From the NCBI RefSeq assembly GCF_026004055.1, contig NZ_BPIJ01000003.1:62001-126000 (forward strand): 64,000 nucleotides of DNA. The letters run 5' to 3'. Below the pieces are notes generated by a model, which was not told the origin of the DNA, ran no database searches, and saw nothing but the letters and a program-made list of their open reading frames with translations. How positions within the stretch are numbered: the stretch's first letter is position 1; the number at the start of each line of letters is the position of its first letter. Below are positions 11,270 through 20,833 of the stretch, one piece after another. The stretch is from Meiothermus sp. GTDB taxonomy: Bacteria > Deinococcota > Deinococci > Deinococcales > Thermaceae. The position numbers and the translations under genes are program-made.

Positions 11270-12625
11270 ATGAACATCCCAACCTGGAACACCGAGTTAC
11301 TTATTGAGCAAGACCTGGCCCACCACCTGCACCCCGTAACCAACCTGCACCGCCACAAGCAAAGCGGCCCGCTGGTGTTGGTTGAGGGGAAGGGCTCGAG
11401 GGTACGCGATAGCGAAGGCCGGTGGTACATTGACGCTTTCGCTGGGCTCTGGAACGTGAACGTGGGCTATGGGCGCACCGAACTGGCCGAGGTAGCCCGC
11501 GAGCAGATGGCCCGGCTGGCCTTCCAGCCCACCTTTTTTGGGCTGGCCACCCCGCCAGTGATCGAGCTGGCCGCCAAGATGCACCAGCTTTTGCCGCACC
11601 ACTCGCACTTTCAGTTCACCTCTGGGGGGGCCGAGTCCAACGAGACCGCCCTCAAGATTGCCCGCTACTACTGGGCCTTGTCCGGCAAGCCCGAAAAAAC
11701 CAAGATCATCTCGCGCCGCTTGGCCTATCACGGCATCGCCATGGGCGCACTGGCCGCTACCGGCGTTCCGGCCTACCACGCCGACTTTGGCCCCTTGCCG
11801 CCGGGGTTTTTGTACCTGAGTGCGCCGCTGGCTTACCGCAACAACCCCGGGCTTTCGGAGGCCGAGTTTGTGGCCATGCTGGCCAAGGAGCTCGAGGACT
11901 TGATTGCCAAAGAAGGCCCCGAAACCATTGCCGCTTTCATCGGGGAGCCGGTGCAGGGGGCCGGTGGCGTAGTGCCACCTCCCGAAGGCTACTGGCAGGC
12001 CATTGTTCCCATCCTTAAGAAGCACAATATTCTGCTGATTGCCGATGAGGTGATTACCGGCTTTGGCCGTACTGGCGAGATGTTCGCCCAAACCACCTAT
12101 GGCTTCCAGGCCGATATCACCAGCTTTGCCAAAGGCATCACTTCGGGCTACATCCCCCTGGGGGGGGTGGGCATTACCCCCGAGATATATGAGCGTATCT
12201 CGGCCCCCGACCGGATGTTTATGCACGGCTTCACCTACTCGGGGCACCCGGTGGCCTGTGCGGTGGCGCTGGCCAATATTGACATCATCGAGCGGGAGCA
12301 GCTCTGGCGCAATGCCGCCGAGCGCGGCGAACAACTTTTGCGGCGGTTGCAAGAGCTGGAAGCCCATCCCCATGTGGGCAACGTGCGCGGCAAGGGCCTG
12401 ATGGCGCTGGTGGAGGTAGTGGAGGACAAAACTAGTAAAAAGACCTTTGAGCCGGCTCTGGGCATTGGCGCAAAGCTGATGAAGGTCAGCCGGGGAAAGG
12501 GCGTAATAGCACGCTGCAACGATACCGGCTTTGCCGTGGCGCCGCCCCTGGTCATTACCGAGGCCGAGATAGACCAAATGGTGAACGCCCTGGCCGAAAC
12601 GCTGGACGAGGTGCTGGGTTCGTAG
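11270..12625 (+). CDS. Class III PLP-dependent aminotransferase
   Basis: A 451-residue fold-type I aminotransferase (omega-amino acid:pyruvate type). Conserved features: the cofactor-binding FTSGGAESNETALKIAR, the substrate-side GEPVQGAGGVVPPPEGY, the DEVITGFGRTG aspartate that pairs with the pyridine nitrogen, and the PLP lysine in SFAKGITSGYIPLGG. The C-terminal domain ends in the usual helix. Best guess is beta-alanine, putrescine or a similar amine with pyruvate as acceptor; the exact substrate is not decided. Monocistronic by position. Confidence 0.9.
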   Translation: MNIPTWNTELLIEQDLAHHLHPVTNLHRHKQSGPLVLVEGKGSRVRDSEGRWYIDAFAGLWNVNVGYGRTELAEVAREQMARLAFQPTFFGLATPPVIELAAKMHQLLPHHSHFQFTSGGAESNETALKIARYYWALSGKPEKTKIISRRLAYHGIAMGALAATGVPAYHADFGPLPPGFLYLSAPLAYRNNPGLSEAEFVAMLAKELEDLIAKEGPETIAAFIGEPVQGAGGVVPPPEGYWQAIVPILKKHNILLIADEVITGFGRTGEMFAQTTYGFQADITSFAKGITSGYIPLGGVGITPEIYERISAPDRMFMHGFTYSGHPVACAVALANIDIIEREQLWRNAAERGEQLLRRLQELEAHPHVGNVRGKGLMALVEVVEDKTSKKTFEPALGIGAKLMKVSRGKGVIARCNDTGFAVAPPLVITEAEIDQMVNALAETLDEVLGS

Positions 12626-13111
12626 CGCTCTCTGCGTACAGGATACCTAGGACACGACACTAACAAAAGTAGAAAATCATTGCAGAGGTCGCAGGCCATA
12701 CCTGAAGCAATACTTCTGGCCTTCTGCTCTGGGCGTTCAGCCAGAGCGCTCTTCAGCTATTTCAAGCCATCCGACCTCAAGAAAGTCTTGTCCTGGACGG
12801 AACATTAGCCGCCCATCCAGGTGGCTACTTCTGTGTGGTACATCCGATACCAACTTCAGCCAGGTACCCAACTTTCAGCGACACCTAAGGTGGGAGTGGG
12901 TGGTAGGAGGTAGGTCGCGGTTTTCAAACGCCTGTCCCCTGAACCCTATTCCCTACCTCATCGTTCGCATAACAGGCAAAGTGTTCAGACAAAAGGTATG
13001 CCCCTCCGCTCTTGGACTTGGGTTTTGCATTTTTTACAACCGGCTTTGCTAGACTCAAAGCAGAGAGCTAAAAAGTTTTTCGGATTTGCCCAAAGCCAAA
13101 AAGGAGGGTTC
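12626..13111. other. Intergenic region with dispersed repeat D
   Basis: A 486-bp gap. At 12741-12782 it holds a segment whose complement resembles 48180-48220: both contain GTCGGATGGCT and end in AAGAGCGCTCT. The remainder is GC-moderate without a credible gene; the frame reading from 12998 into the next gene lacks homology before 13112. A weak promoter-like stretch (TTGCAT, later TAGACT) lies at 13025-13056 with an unfavourable 19-bp spacer. Confidence 0.5.
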
Positions 13112-15337
13112 ATGGGATGGATTGAGTGGTGTAGTTTCCTTTTAGGGGGCTTGATTTTCTGGCTCCTTGGCTGGCTTTTGAGCTGGCTGTTCCGAGGCCA
13201 TACCCTGCGTCTGCACAACCAGCTTACCGAGGCCCAGGCCGAACTGGGGCGGCTCCAGGCCGACCTGACCGGCTACAAAGCCACCCAGTCCAAGCTGGTG
13301 CTGGCCGAACAGGAATTGGCGGGCTTGCGGGTGCAGCTACAGGATTTCGAAGCACTCAAGGTTAACTTTGGCACGATAAGCAAGGAGCTAGATGCCGCCA
13401 CCCTCAAGATTCAGGGGCTGGAAGGGCAACTAAGGGAACTCGAGAGCCTCAAGACCCAGCTTTCCAACCTGCAAGCTCGTCTGGGCAGCCTTCAGGAGGA
13501 GCGGGACAGGCTTCAGGCCGACTATAGTGAGCTACAGGCCCGGTTTGAGCAGCTCGAGGGCGAGCGCAACCGGCTTTCCACCCAAGTTCTGAATTACCAG
13601 GGCGAGATGGCGGTGTTAAGCCGTCAGTTGGAGGCCCTGCGCCAAGAGCGTGATGCGCAGAAGTCTGAAGCTGCTAACCTGAGCGGCCAGCTAGCGGGCA
13701 TAGGCGGGTTGATAACCGTTTGGGAGCGCTTACGCCGGCGCTTTGGAAGCAAAGCACCCGAAGAACTGGAAAACCAATTCGCTGCGCTGCAAACCGAAAC
13801 CGAGCGCAGCCGGAGCGAATTGGGCAAGCTAAGCAGTGACTATGAAGCAGCATTGGCCGAGCGTAAACAACTGGAGGGTGAGTTACAGAATTTGCGGGCT
13901 CGCGTTGGCAGCCTCGAGGCCGACCAGGGTAAAGTGGGGGCCCTGGAAGCCGAGATCGAACGTTACAAGAACGAGTTTAGCGGCTTGCAAGCCCGCTATG
14001 CCGCGCTCGAGGCCGACCACCAAAAACTCCAGGCCCACTACGAAGCCCGTATCCAGACCCTCGAGGGCGAAAAAGGCCAGCTTTCTGCCGAATTCCAAAA
14101 CCTGCAAAACCGCTTGAGCGCCCTGGAGCAAGAGCGCGACCAGTATGCGGGGGAGTTGAATGCCCTGCGCAAGCACATCGAAGCGGTAGCGGGTGAACGC
14201 GACCACCTGCGGGCCGAAGTGGAGGGGCTACAGCAACACCTGAATACGCTCAGCACCGAGAGTAACAACGTGATCGCTGAGCGCAGCAAGCTTCAGGCCG
14301 AAGTCGAAAAGCTGCGGGCCGAACTGAACCAGGCCCAGGGCGCCTACCAGGATCTGGAAGCAGTACGCCACGAGCTTTCCGAGCTGCGCGTCCGGCTGGC
14401 CAAGGCCGAGGAGGAACGCAACTGGTTTGCCGCAGAAGTAGAGGGCCTGCGCAAGGAGCTGGAAACGGCCCAAAAAAGCCGAGCCGAACTCGAGCAGCTC
14501 CAAGCCGAGCACGCTGCTCTGCAATCGCGCATAACCGAGTACGAAAAGGCCCTGAAAAACGCCCGGGAAGACCAGAACCAGATGCGGGCCAACTACACCG
14601 CCCTGCAAGCCCGCATCGCCGATTACGAGGCCCGGCTCGCCAAAGCCCAGGAGCGCACCGCCGACTACGACGCCCTGGCGGCCAACTTCGCGGCCATGCA
14701 GACCAGGGGATCGGAGGCCGAAGCGACCGGGGCCGTTGCTGCTTCCACACCGGCCCGACCTGCCAAACCGCGCAAAGCCAAACCCAGGCAACCCAAGGAA
14801 GTGATCGGCTACCGCGTCACCCAGAGTCGCACCTTCCGGGCCGAAGTGGTGCCCGAAGGCCACGACCCCCTGGGGGTGATCGAGGGCATCGGCAACACCT
14901 ACCAGCAAAAGCTGTGGGACGCGGGCATCAAAACCTTTGAAGACCTGGCCAGCACACCCGAGGCTCGGCTACGCGAGGTCATTGGCAAAGACCTCGAGTT
15001 CGACGAGTGGATTGTGGAGGCCCGCCGCTTTGTGCGCGGGGTCTACAAGCTCAGCCGCGCCACCGCCGGAGGTGGCCGCCGCAAGGCCGACGACCTGACC
15101 CGCATCGAGGGAATCGGCCCTAAAATCCGCGATGCACTCGTGTCTGCCGGCATTACTACCTTCGAAGCCCTGGAAGCTGCCACCGAAGGCCAGCTACACG
15201 CCGCCATCGAAGCTGCCGGAATTTCCTTCGCGCCCAGCCTTTCCACCTGGAGCCGCCAGGCGGCCTACCTGGTGCGGGGCGACGAAGCAGGCTTTCAGGA
15301 ATACATCGCCCGCCTTACCGCTGGAAGGGAGGAGTAA
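13112..15337 (+). CDS. Membrane-anchored coiled-coil protein with helix-hairpin-helix modules
   Basis: A 741-residue protein of unknown function. The ATG at 13112 has an excellent ribosome-binding site (AAAAAGGAGG). Residues 6-29 form one transmembrane helix, followed by about 540 residues of almost continuous coiled coil with repeating units such as LQARYAALEADH and LQAEVEKLRAEL. After a basic linker (RPAKPRKAKPRQPKE) come two helix-hairpin-helix-like modules, GVIEGIGNTYQQKLWDAGI and TRIEGIGPKIRDALVSAGI. HhH modules bind DNA in many proteins, so tethering of DNA or protein at the membrane is possible. The next gene starts 3 bp downstream. Confidence 0.85.
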   Translation: MGWIEWCSFLLGGLIFWLLGWLLSWLFRGHTLRLHNQLTEAQAELGRLQADLTGYKATQSKLVLAEQELAGLRVQLQDFEALKVNFGTISKELDAATLKIQGLEGQLRELESLKTQLSNLQARLGSLQEERDRLQADYSELQARFEQLEGERNRLSTQVLNYQGEMAVLSRQLEALRQERDAQKSEAANLSGQLAGIGGLITVWERLRRRFGSKAPEELENQFAALQTETERSRSELGKLSSDYEAALAERKQLEGELQNLRARVGSLEADQGKVGALEAEIERYKNEFSGLQARYAALEADHQKLQAHYEARIQTLEGEKGQLSAEFQNLQNRLSALEQERDQYAGELNALRKHIEAVAGERDHLRAEVEGLQQHLNTLSTESNNVIAERSKLQAEVEKLRAELNQAQGAYQDLEAVRHELSELRVRLAKAEEERNWFAAEVEGLRKELETAQKSRAELEQLQAEHAALQSRITEYEKALKNAREDQNQMRANYTALQARIADYEARLAKAQERTADYDALAANFAAMQTRGSEAEATGAVAASTPARPAKPRKAKPRQPKEVIGYRVTQSRTFRAEVVPEGHDPLGVIEGIGNTYQQKLWDAGIKTFEDLASTPEARLREVIGKDLEFDEWIVEARRFVRGVYKLSRATAGGGRRKADDLTRIEGIGPKIRDALVSAGITTFEALEAATEGQLHAAIEAAGISFAPSLSTWSRQAAYLVRGDEAGFQEYIARLTAGREE

Positions 15338-15340
15338 CTC

Positions 15341-16258
15341 ATGGCCAGGGCCTGGACTACCTACGACTGGATTAAGCTCATAGGCGCTATTGTGTTGCTG
15401 GTGCTATTGCTTTTGTGCATGGGCCGCCAAGGGCGTGTGGCTGCTATAGCGCCCACCCTCACCTCGCCCGCTCCGGGAACCCTTCAAGGCCCAACGGTGG
15501 ATTTGAGCGGTTCGGGTACCCCAGGGGGTTTTATTCAGCTGCTGCTGAACGGCAACAAGGTGGGGGCGCCGGTACGTATCGGAAGCGATGGCCGCTGGGC
15601 TTTGCCGGGTTTTAACTTTGGCGCACCCGGCAACTACACCCTCACGTTGCAGCCGGTGGATGCCAACGGCACCAACCTGGGGCCGGGATCAGATCTGGCC
15701 TTTACCGTGCCCCTGCCGTCGGGCAATCTCCAAATCAGCGAGCCGGCGAGCGGCGCTCAGGTGCCCCCCGGCACCTTCCAGTTGCGGGGGGTGGGTACCC
15801 CTGGGGAAGAGCTCGAGGTCTTCGAAGACAACACCAGCCTGGGCCGGGTCACGGTGAACCCCGATGGCTCCTGGACACTGGCCGTGCCGCCCCCGACGGC
15901 AGGGGCGCACACCTACGAGGTGCGCGGCACCGGTGCCACCGCCAGCATTCAGGTCATGGTGGCGGCGGCTGCCGGAACCACCACCAACTGCACCCAAGCC
16001 TTCACCCTTTCCTTTAGGGATGGCGAGACCGTAACCCGCCCCTTCCGTTTCGGCGGTGAAGGGGCAGGTCAGGGCTACACCGTCACGGTCAAACGCGGTG
16101 GGCGCATCGTGGGCAGCCGGGACGTGCCCCTCGATGCGACCTGCGGTTGGAGCTACCGCTCCGACCCCGGCCCCGATCCCATCACCTACGAAGTCCGCCC
16201 CATCGGGGCCTCGCCCAGCGATCCGCCGCTCCAAATCATCAACCTGACCGTCCGGTAG
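15341..16258 (+). CDS. Membrane-anchored protein with Ig-like beta domains
   Basis: A 305-residue protein with one N-terminal transmembrane helix (about residues 11-26, IKLIGAIVLLVLLLLC). Behind it are at least two repeated bacterial Ig-like units with the pattern P-x-G-x-x-x-x-x-x-x-G-x-G-x-P-G (for example LTSPAPGTLQGPTVDLSGSG and ISEPASGAQVPPGTFQLRGV), then a third, less regular domain with two cysteines (TTTNCTQAF, DATCGW). It starts 3 bp after the coiled-coil gene with GGAGGAG before the ATG, so the two are co-translated and probably act together in the envelope. No precise function recognised. Confidence 0.8.
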   Translation: MARAWTTYDWIKLIGAIVLLVLLLLCMGRQGRVAAIAPTLTSPAPGTLQGPTVDLSGSGTPGGFIQLLLNGNKVGAPVRIGSDGRWALPGFNFGAPGNYTLTLQPVDANGTNLGPGSDLAFTVPLPSGNLQISEPASGAQVPPGTFQLRGVGTPGEELEVFEDNTSLGRVTVNPDGSWTLAVPPPTAGAHTYEVRGTGATASIQVMVAAAAGTTTNCTQAFTLSFRDGETVTRPFRFGGEGAGQGYTVTVKRGGRIVGSRDVPLDATCGWSYRSDPGPDPITYEVRPIGASPSDPPLQIINLTVR

Positions 16259-16275
16259 CACCTTGGCCATCCGAG

Positions 16276-16300
16276 CCTCCCCGTATCCGGGGAGGTTTTT
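16276..16300 (+). terminator. Rho-independent terminator
   Basis: CCTCCCCG, 4-nt loop, CGGGGAGG, then TTTTT. It lies 18 bp after the stop of the Ig-like gene and ends the two-gene operon before the convergent folC. Confidence 0.85.
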
Positions 16301-16321
16301 GTTTGCCCAAAACATTGTCCA

Positions 16322-17524
16322 TCAAACTGCTTCGATAGGAGGGTTGGCCGAAGGCTCTATTTCCAGCAGGCGGAGCATCTCCCCCACCAGGTACAAAGAA
16401 CCCGTTACCAAGACCGGCTTTCCGTCCGCTCGAGCCGCCTCAACTGCATGCTCCAGGGCTTCCAGGGGATGCTCGAAGTAGGGGGCCGGGTATTCTTGCA
16501 ACAGGGCTTCTGCCTGCAGGGCCCCTTTCGAGGCGTAGGTAAAGCGGACGCTAACCGCCTTGGGTAACAAGGTTTGCAGAATGGCGGGATAGTCCTTGCG
16601 GGGGAAAGCACCAAACACCAGGTGAAACCCCTCGAACTCGTCTACTAGGGCCCGGGCCGCCGGAGGATTATGGGCCCCATCAAGTACCACCGGCGTGCTC
16701 CGGTAGGTTAGTTGCTGCATCCGGCCTGGGTGCTGGGCTGTGGATAAACCTGTGGATATCACCGGTTCGGCGAAACCCAATAAGCGCAAAACTCCCGCTG
16801 CAAGACGGGCGTTTTGCCTTTGAAACCGGCCCCTCAAAGAAGGTTGGACAGGCAAATCGAAAATAGGGCCGCCTTCCGAGAGCACATACAACGGGGCTGT
16901 TCGCTCGGCGGCAATGCTGCGGATCACCTCCAGCCCAAGCCCCTCGGCCCCGGTCACCACCGGAACCCCTGCCCGAATGGCCCCCGCTTTGTCCCTGGCC
17001 ACCCCCTCCAGCGAGCCCCCCAGGGTCTCGAGGTGATCCTCCCCGATATTGGTGAGCACGGTCACCCGCACATCGGGCAGGGCGTTGGTCGCATCTAAGG
17101 CCCCGCCCACCCCGGCCTCCACGGCTGCCATGCGAACACCAGCCGACGCAAAGTGCTGAAAAGCCAGCGCTGTGGTGAGGTCGAAGAAAGCCACCGGTTC
17201 CTGGAAATGCTGGCCCCGGGCCCACTCCACAAACCGCACCACCTCGGCCTCGGGAATCGGGCCCTGATGGGTGCGGATGCGCTCGCGGAAGTCCAGCAGA
17301 TGGGGGCTGGTGGTGGCCCCGTAGGGTTCTTCGGCAGCCTTAAAAGCGGCTTCCAGATAGGCCACCACGCTGCCCTTGCCGTTGGTTCCTATCACATGAA
17401 CCGCAGGAAACAGAGCCTCGGGGTGGCCCAGTAACTCCAGCAGTTCGCGTATGCGCGAAAGACCCCTAGGAGCACCGGCGCGCGTCTGGGCAAATAACCA
17501 TTCCACCGCCTCGGGATAGGTCAC
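16322..17524 (-). CDS. folC: Folylpolyglutamate synthase / dihydrofolate synthase
   Basis: ATP-dependent Mur-ligase-family enzyme adding glutamate to folates, and possibly to dihydropteroate. The P-loop is HVIGTNGKGSVVAYLE; the Mur-ligase segments SPHLLDFRERI, EAGVGGALDATN, NIGEDHLETLG and DGAHNPPAARALV follow in order. The open frame runs 71 codons further upstream through non-homologous sequence, so the GTG at 17524 (VTYPEAVEWLF, GAGG 4 bases before) is chosen, giving 400 residues. It converges on the Ig-like gene across the terminator. Confidence 0.93.
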   Translation of the reverse strand: MTYPEAVEWLFAQTRAGAPRGLSRIRELLELLGHPEALFPAVHVIGTNGKGSVVAYLEAAFKAAEEPYGATTSPHLLDFRERIRTHQGPIPEAEVVRFVEWARGQHFQEPVAFFDLTTALAFQHFASAGVRMAAVEAGVGGALDATNALPDVRVTVLTNIGEDHLETLGGSLEGVARDKAGAIRAGVPVVTGAEGLGLEVIRSIAAERTAPLYVLSEGGPIFDLPVQPSLRGRFQRQNARLAAGVLRLLGFAEPVISTGLSTAQHPGRMQQLTYRSTPVVLDGAHNPPAARALVDEFEGFHLVFGAFPRKDYPAILQTLLPKAVSVRFTYASKGALQAEALLQEYPAPYFEHPLEALEHAVEAARADGKPVLVTGSLYLVGEMLRLLEIEPSANPPIEAV

Positions 17525-17776
17525 AGGCCTCAGTTTATCTGGTTTCCCGGTAGTCTCGAGGCGTAACCGGTGCGGTTTATCGCGCTCTTCACAGACGTAG
17601 CCGCCCACGAAAACGAGAAGGAACAAGCAGACGTGCCTCACCTCGGTGAGGCACGCTTGTCTGCGTTGCGTCTGGGCCAGGTTAGCCACGTTGTGGCTAT
17701 GGCATAAGCCATTCCCTGGCAGACGCATGTTACGCACTGGGGCGTGGGCCCTTTTGGTGGGAACCGCGAACAGTAC
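17525..17776. repeat. Intergenic repeats and hairpin between livM and folC
   Basis: Three items are packed here. At 17581-17610 lies a 30-bp segment (contains CTCTTCACAGA and CGCCCACGA) that matches 47944-47973 in 26 of 30 positions. At 17632-17655 is a perfect 11-bp stem with 2-nt loop, CGTGCCTCACC / GGTGAGGCACG. At 17742-17762, GCGTGGGCCCTTTTGGTGGG recurs at 39742-39761. None is coding. The hairpin could also act as a terminator-like barrier after livM, but it has no T tract. Confidence 0.6.
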
Positions 17777-18847
17777 TCAATACGGCAGCGGCCAGGTTCT
17801 AAAGTAGTCACGGATGCGGCCCCATAGCCCCACCAGACCCCTGGGCTCCAGAATCAGGAAGAGCAAAATGAGCACCCCAAAAACCACACTGCGCCAGGCG
17901 GAAAGCTGCGCGACATACTGTGGCCCAAAGGCCCCGGCCAGCACGCTCAAGGCCTCGGGGATCAGCACGATAAAAAAAGCGCCCAGCACCGCACCCAGCA
18001 CCGTTCCGGCCCCACCCACGATTACAATGGCCAGGTACTGGATGCTAAAGGCCAGCACGAAGTTTTCCGGGGTTACCGCCCCGATCAGGTGCATCAAGAT
18101 GCCCCCCGCCACCCCCCCGTAGAAGGCCGAGAGGGCAAAAGCGGTGAGCTTGGAGCGCACCAGGTCTACCCCGGAAAGCTGGGCCGAAAGATCGTTGTCG
18201 CGTACGGCAAACCAGGCCCGGCCCGCCCGGGTAGAAAGCAAGCGCTTGGCATAAAAAAACATCGGGATGGCAAAGGCCAACCCCAGATAAAAGACCACCC
18301 GGTCGTCGGCCAGCGGCAGCCCCAGAAAGGTGCCGTCGGCGGGGAGTTTGCGCCCCGCCACCCCACCGGTAAAGTCTGTCCAGCGCTTGAACACATAATC
18401 GGCCAGGAACTGGAAGGCCAGGGTGGCGATGGCCAGATACGCCCCCTTGATGCGCAGCGAAGGAATCCCCAGCACGATGCCGATAAGCGCAGCCGCCAAA
18501 CCGCCGAGCAGAATACCTAAAGGGGCCAGGTCGCCGCCGAGGTGGCTCGAGGTATACGCCCCAATCCCCACAAAAGCCGCCTGGCCCAGTGAAATCTGAC
18601 CCGCACCCCCTACCAGCAGGTGCAGGCCCAGCCCGGCCAGGGCGGCCACCAGAACCTGGGTGGCCACAAACAGCGGATACTGCGAGAGCAACAAGGGTAG
18701 CGCGAGTAGCCCGATAATCGCCACCGCCAGCCAGAAACGGCCCTGCGGGGTGTTGGCATAGGCTTCATCCTGACGATAGTCTTCGCGCACCGTGCGGGAA
18801 AAGCGACGGCTAAAGGCATCGGTTAGGGTTTGGCTAAGACGGAACAT
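17777..18847 (-). CDS. livM: Branched-chain amino acid type ABC transporter permease LivM
   Basis: Inner-membrane permease of 356 residues, about nine transmembrane helices. The LivM signature is present: LLVGGAGQISLGQAAFVGIGA near the N-terminus and VIVGGAGTVLGAVLGA toward the C-terminus. A long cytoplasmic N-terminus (about 40 residues, FSRRFSRTVREDYRQDEAY) precedes the first helix. It is the last gene of the operon, 78 bp after the acyl-CoA synthetase, with GGAGGAGA before the ATG. The ligand need not be a branched-chain amino acid; the synthetase suggests an organic acid. Confidence 0.9.
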   Translation of the reverse strand: MFRLSQTLTDAFSRRFSRTVREDYRQDEAYANTPQGRFWLAVAIIGLLALPLLLSQYPLFVATQVLVAALAGLGLHLLVGGAGQISLGQAAFVGIGAYTSSHLGGDLAPLGILLGGLAAALIGIVLGIPSLRIKGAYLAIATLAFQFLADYVFKRWTDFTGGVAGRKLPADGTFLGLPLADDRVVFYLGLAFAIPMFFYAKRLLSTRAGRAWFAVRDNDLSAQLSGVDLVRSKLTAFALSAFYGGVAGGILMHLIGAVTPENFVLAFSIQYLAIVIVGGAGTVLGAVLGAFFIVLIPEALSVLAGAFGPQYVAQLSAWRSVVFGVLILLFLILEPRGLVGLWGRIRDYFRTWPLPY

Positions 18848-18925
18848 GCTTGGGTCTCCTCCAGCTCGAGCGAGGTCGGAGCGCTACAAGATGGGTCGGC
18901 GCCGAACGGATGGGGGTTCCACCTC

Positions 18926-20833
18926 TCACGTCTCCACCTTCTGTCCCGCGCTCACCGGCCCGTCCACATCGGCAATCAAAACTTCGGCCTCGAGGGTTCC
19001 TTGCCCCTCTAAGTAGCGGATGGGCAGGCTAAGCTTGACCTGCTTGGAGCCGTCGTAGAGGGCTTCCAGCAGCGGGGCATAGCGGGACTCTACCGTACCG
19101 CGCTTGACCTTGCGGGTGCGGGTGATCTCCTCGTCGTCGGCGTGCAGTTCCTTAGGCAAAATGGCGAAGCGGCGCACCTTGAGCTCGTCGGGCAGGCTCT
19201 CGCAGGCCATTTTAAGTTCCTGGGCAATGAGCTCGTAGACTTGAGGATTGGAGGTCAGGCTCTGGTAGGTGGTGAAGATGATGCCCCGCTTGCGAGCCCA
19301 GTTCTGGATGTTCTCGGGGTCGAGCTCGATTAGCGCGGTAACGAAGGGCCTGGCATGACCGATCACCACGGCCTCGCGGATATAGGGCGAGTATTTGAGT
19401 CGGTTCTCCAGGAACTGCGGGGCAAACCGGGTGCCATCGGCCAGGGCCCCCACTTCCTTGAGCCGGCCCAGGAGTACGAGGTGGCCATTCTCGTTGAAAA
19501 AGCCGGCATCGCCGGTACGGAACCAGCCATCTTCGGTAAAGGTCTCGCGGGTAGCGGCCTCATTTTTGAAATAGCCAGCAAACACCTGCCCCCCCTTGAC
19601 CTGAATTTCGCCATCCAGGGCAATGCGCACCTGGGTATTGCGCAGGGGCTTACCCACCGTCTCGGGAGGGGTATCGCCGGGCAGATGGGCCACGCTGGTG
19701 GCCGCCGTCTCGGACTGACCATACACCTGGCGGATATCCACGCCCAGGGCACGGAAGAAGGTAAAGACCTCCGGGCCCAGGGGCGCGCCGCCGGTAGCGG
19801 CAATGCGGCAGGCGGCCAGCCCCATGCGTGCACGAATCGGACGGGCTACCAGGGGATAGGCCAGGGCCCTTGCCAGGTTCAGAGCAAAACCGATGGGTTC
19901 TTTGCGAAACTCGCGCTGGGCGCACTCGAGCAAAACCCCCATGCCCCAGCGGTAGACCGCTTTTTTCAGGCCGTCGGCGTCTTCCATGCGGCTACGCACC
20001 AGGGCTGCGGCATCCTCCCAGAGCCGTGCGGGCGCCAAATAGAAGTCGGGCTGGACTTCTTTTACGTCTTCGCGCACGGTAATGGCGTCCTCGGGGAAGT
20101 GCACCACCGTGCCATCGGTGAGGTTGCGTACCACGGTAAGCATCTGCTCGCCAATCCAGGGCAACGGCAGGTACGAAAACACCCACTCCCCCCCCCGGAT
20201 GCTGATGGTCTCACGCCCAGCTTCGGCCCCTGCGATGAGCTGGGCATGGGTCAGCATGGCCAGCTTGCTGCGGGCCGTAGTACCGGAGGTGGGGGCCAAG
20301 AGGGCAATGGTATCGGGCCTCACCTGGGCTTTTGCTACTTGCACCGCCTGTTGGTTCTCCGCGGCCCGACCGAGCTCGAGCACGCTGCTAAAAGGGCGCA
20401 CCCGCTCGCTCCAGTACTTGCTCATGCCGGCCTCTTCCCAGACCAGCACGAATTTGAGTTTGTCCAGATGAGGCAAGACTTTATCGAGCTGTTCTTCGTC
20501 CGAGACCACCATGCCCGCGCACTCGGAGAACTCGATAAAATAGCCCACTTCCTCCGGCATGGCATCGGCATAGATACCCATGGGCATGGCCCCTACGGTC
20601 TGGGCCGCCACTTCGGAAATCACCCACTCCGGCGCGTTCTGGCCCAGGATGGCCAGCACCCGGCCCGGCTCCAAGCCCAGTTGCAACATCCCACCTGCAA
20701 GCTGCTCCACCTTCTCCTTTAGGTGGGCCCAGGAGGTAGTTTCCCACACCCCCAGGCGCTTGACCCGCAGGGCCGGGGCATGGGGTTTGGTTTCAGCGTG
20801 ATGGGCCAGGTAGTCAATCAGGGTCTGGCTCAT
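18926..20833 (-). CDS. AMP-dependent acyl-CoA synthetase (long-chain type)
   Basis: Adenylate-forming enzyme, 635 residues, predicted to activate a carboxylic acid to its CoA thioester. Motif order: P-loop APTSGTTARSKLAMLTH (the usual G-x-P-K tail reads ARSK), YGQSETAATS, GEIQVKGGQVFAGYFKN, DGWFRTGDAGFFNENG, LGRLKE and the C-terminal catalytic-lysine region TRTRKVKRG. The start ATG overlaps the livG stop as ATGA, with GGAGGAG upstream, so it is coupled to livG; the much longer open frame upstream is a livG shadow. Its place inside a Liv operon suggests the transported acid is activated on entry. Confidence 0.93.
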   Translation of the reverse strand: MSQTLIDYLAHHAETKPHAPALRVKRLGVWETTSWAHLKEKVEQLAGGMLQLGLEPGRVLAILGQNAPEWVISEVAAQTVGAMPMGIYADAMPEEVGYFIEFSECAGMVVSDEEQLDKVLPHLDKLKFVLVWEEAGMSKYWSERVRPFSSVLELGRAAENQQAVQVAKAQVRPDTIALLAPTSGTTARSKLAMLTHAQLIAGAEAGRETISIRGGEWVFSYLPLPWIGEQMLTVVRNLTDGTVVHFPEDAITVREDVKEVQPDFYLAPARLWEDAAALVRSRMEDADGLKKAVYRWGMGVLLECAQREFRKEPIGFALNLARALAYPLVARPIRARMGLAACRIAATGGAPLGPEVFTFFRALGVDIRQVYGQSETAATSVAHLPGDTPPETVGKPLRNTQVRIALDGEIQVKGGQVFAGYFKNEAATRETFTEDGWFRTGDAGFFNENGHLVLLGRLKEVGALADGTRFAPQFLENRLKYSPYIREAVVIGHARPFVTALIELDPENIQNWARKRGIIFTTYQSLTSNPQVYELIAQELKMACESLPDELKVRRFAILPKELHADDEEITRTRKVKRGTVESRYAPLLEALYDGSKQVKLSLPIRYLEGQGTLEAEVLIADVDGPVSAGQKVET

